From contig CALFIZ010000102.1 of assembly GCA_937877575.1 (NCBI GenBank), positions 1 to 14,268 on the forward strand: a stretch of 14,268 nt of DNA, written 5' to 3'. Shown here one piece after another: positions 13,153-14,268 of this stretch. Source of the DNA: an uncultured Marinilabiliales bacterium (GTDB taxonomy: Bacteria > Bacteroidota > Bacteroidia > Bacteroidales > BM520). Position 1 is the stretch's first letter; each line of letters starts with the position of its first letter. The translations under genes and the position numbers were made by a program. The notes beneath the pieces were generated by a model. That model was not told the DNA's origin. It worked only from the letters and a program-made list of their open reading frames with translations, and ran no database searches.

Positions 13153-14268
13153 TTACATTATTACACTTACGATGCCCATAATGTCCTGAATATTGACAAC
13201 GCCATCACCGTTGATGTCAGCAAGGTCGAAGAAGAACGCATCTGGCTGACCGTTTATAAGATACGTAACTATCGTCATGATGTCCTGGACATTGACAACG
13301 CCATCGCCATTGGCATCGCCTGCAAGTGATGATGAAGGAACAATTGAGACTTCTATGTCATCAAGCACAATGCCGTAGCCGCCGTTGCATTCGGCTTCGA
13401 AAGCAATGGTATAGTTGGAAGTGAGTTCCGGTAGTTCTATGGTTCTTTGTTTCCAGTTTGCAATACTGAACTGATAGGTTGCAAGCAACTGCCAGTCACC
13501 GTCGGTGGTATTCTTATAATATATGCGGAGGACATCCTGATTGCTGCTGAAGACCGACTGTGCGTGCCAGAATTTCAGTGTGGCACTTGAAGCATTGCTT
13601 AAATCAATGGTCGGAGTGATTAGTTTGGTGGTGATGTCGGTGCCGTTAATAAAGGCATTGGCATTGCCTGAATGAGCATGATATGGATGATGTTGGTAAC
13701 CGCCATCCTGAACAGTCCACAGATGCAAACTGTCACCTTCCACATATTCCTGCTGCCAGCATTGAGGTATCTCGTTGTCTTCATAACCCTCATTGTATGG
13801 GAACAATGTTATGGCAACATTACAGATATCAACGTATGGCGCAAATTCAAAGTCTTGTGAGAATTCATAGTCGGCATTAATCGTGAAAATGGATTCTATA
13901 TCGATGCCAAAAGGCGTGTCTTCACTCAAAGTTATTGAGAATGAAGCTGATACGGTAGTGTTGTCGGCTGGTATGTCACCTATTGAAACCGGGTCAGTCG
14001 TGTTGACTGTCACGTATGGACATGATGTTGTGAGTGTGGCTGATGCATTGTAAACTGCTGCATGGCCGACATTGTTGACTGATGGTACAATGTTTACGGT
14101 ATAACCCGGAATAAGCTGACCTTCAATGCCGAAACTTATAAACTGCAAATTCGGTGCAACTCCCTCAATTGTGAGTTCACTGGTCCATGTTGTGGAGCCG
14201 TTTGAATAAGTGATAAGGCAGCTTGCAACGTGGTTGTCGGGAATGTTAGCTTTGGCTTTGACTGTGAA
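13153..14268 (-). CDS. Secreted multidomain protein, C-terminal part: Ig-like, cleaved-adhesin/MAM-like and dockerin modules
   Basis: The frame is open from the window edge, so the N-terminus and any catalytic domain lie beyond 14268. 371 residues are visible. Residues about 1-158 are beta-rich, Ig-like repeats similar to the tails of gingipain-type (C25) and other Bacteroidota secreted proteases (NNVGHAAVYNASATL, then SIGDIPADNTTVSASF). Residues about 159-309 form a cleaved-adhesin/choice-of-anchor-J module: NEGYEDNEIPQCW at its start, SGNANAF, LITPTIDLSNASSATLKFWHA (inner part), NWKQRTIEL and GIVLDDIEV. Residues 317-371 are a dockerin-type pair of calcium loops that ends the protein. No type IX secretion C-terminal signal is visible. 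Extracellular location is inferred from the modules. It could be a protease, a glycan-active enzyme or an adhesin; the visible part does not decide. Confidence 0.8.
   Translation of the reverse strand, partial: FTVKAKANIPDNHVASCLITYSNGSTTWTSELTIEGVAPNLQFISFGIEGQLIPGYTVNIVPSVNNVGHAAVYNASATLTTSCPYVTVNTTDPVSIGDIPADNTTVSASFSITLSEDTPFGIDIESIFTINADYEFSQDFEFAPYVDICNVAITLFPYNEGYEDNEIPQCWQQEYVEGDSLHLWTVQDGGYQHHPYHAHSGNANAFINGTDITTKLITPTIDLSNASSATLKFWHAQSVFSSNQDVLRIYYKNTTDGDWQLLATYQFSIANWKQRTIELPELTSNYTIAFEAECNGGYGIVLDDIEVSIVPSSSLAGDANGDGVVNVQDIMTIVTYLINGQPDAFFFDLADINGDGVVNIQDIMGIVSVIM
13168..13218 (-). repeat. Second dockerin calcium-loop repeat
   Basis: Encodes DINGDGVVNIQDIMGIV, an EF-hand-like loop with D, N, D and D at positions 1, 3, 5 and 12, as in dockerin type I. 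It is nearly identical to the copy 99 bp away (start to start) at 13267-13317, both as protein and as DNA. Confidence 0.88.
13267..13317 (-). repeat. First dockerin calcium-loop repeat
   Basis: Encodes DANGDGVVNVQDIMTIV with the same four calcium-ligand positions filled. Together with the repeat at 13168-13218 it forms a complete two-repeat dockerin of about 55 residues joined by a short linker (TYLINGQPDAFFFDLA). Confidence 0.88.

Noticed and set aside
13153..13330. Type IX secretion C-terminal sorting domain at the end of the secreted protein
   Set aside because: The C-terminus is a dockerin pair with EF-hand-like loops, not the beta-strand sorting domain with a basic end.
1..14268. Signs of mobile elements, CRISPR, tRNA or recent horizontal transfer
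   Set aside because: No transposase, integrase, regular short repeats, tRNA-like cloverleaf or abrupt composition change was seen on reading both strands.

Overview
The window looks like a chromosomal segment of a gut-type Bacteroidales bacterium (Bacteroidota). Supporting signs are an S46 dipeptidyl-peptidase, an M49 lipoprotein with an acidic stretch after the lipid cysteine, FKBP lipoproteins, the leucyl-tRNA synthetase type, a dockerin-tailed surface protein, and TAnnTTTG promoter boxes in place of the usual TATAAT. Gene density is high. No gap exceeds about 80 bases, and I see no RNA genes, mobile elements or CRISPR array.

Layout. (1) Positions 1-4160, minus strand: an anchored beta-lactamase-fold serine hydrolase, a major facilitator transporter of the MFSD1 type, an IspD-family cytidylyltransferase and phosphoglycerate kinase (cut by the window edge). 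Spacing is tight throughout (30 nt, 26 nt, then a 4-nt ATGA overlap), so this is probably one transcription unit. (2) Positions 4161-4239: a short divergent promoter region with two back-to-back -7 boxes and a 13-bp palindrome. (3) Positions 4240-8112, plus strand: an M49-type (DPP III-like) metallopeptidase lipoprotein and an S46 dipeptidyl-peptidase (DPP7-like), 33 nt apart. They end in a bidirectional hairpin terminator shared with the convergent leuS. (4) Positions 8170-12507, minus strand: two tandem FKBP-type lipoproteins followed with zero spacing by leuS, behind a good -7 box. (5) Positions 12567-14268, minus strand: purN preceded by the C-terminal part of a large secreted protein with Ig-like, cleaved-adhesin/MAM-like and dockerin modules.

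How the genes work together. The most coherent theme is peptide scavenging. Two dipeptide-releasing enzyme families, one S12-like hydrolase and a transporter of the family whose animal member moves dipeptides all meet at one divergent promoter region. I propose this as a candidate peptide-use locus. It rests on family recognition and gene neighbourhood only. The remaining genes (pgk, ispD-like, leuS, purN) are housekeeping.
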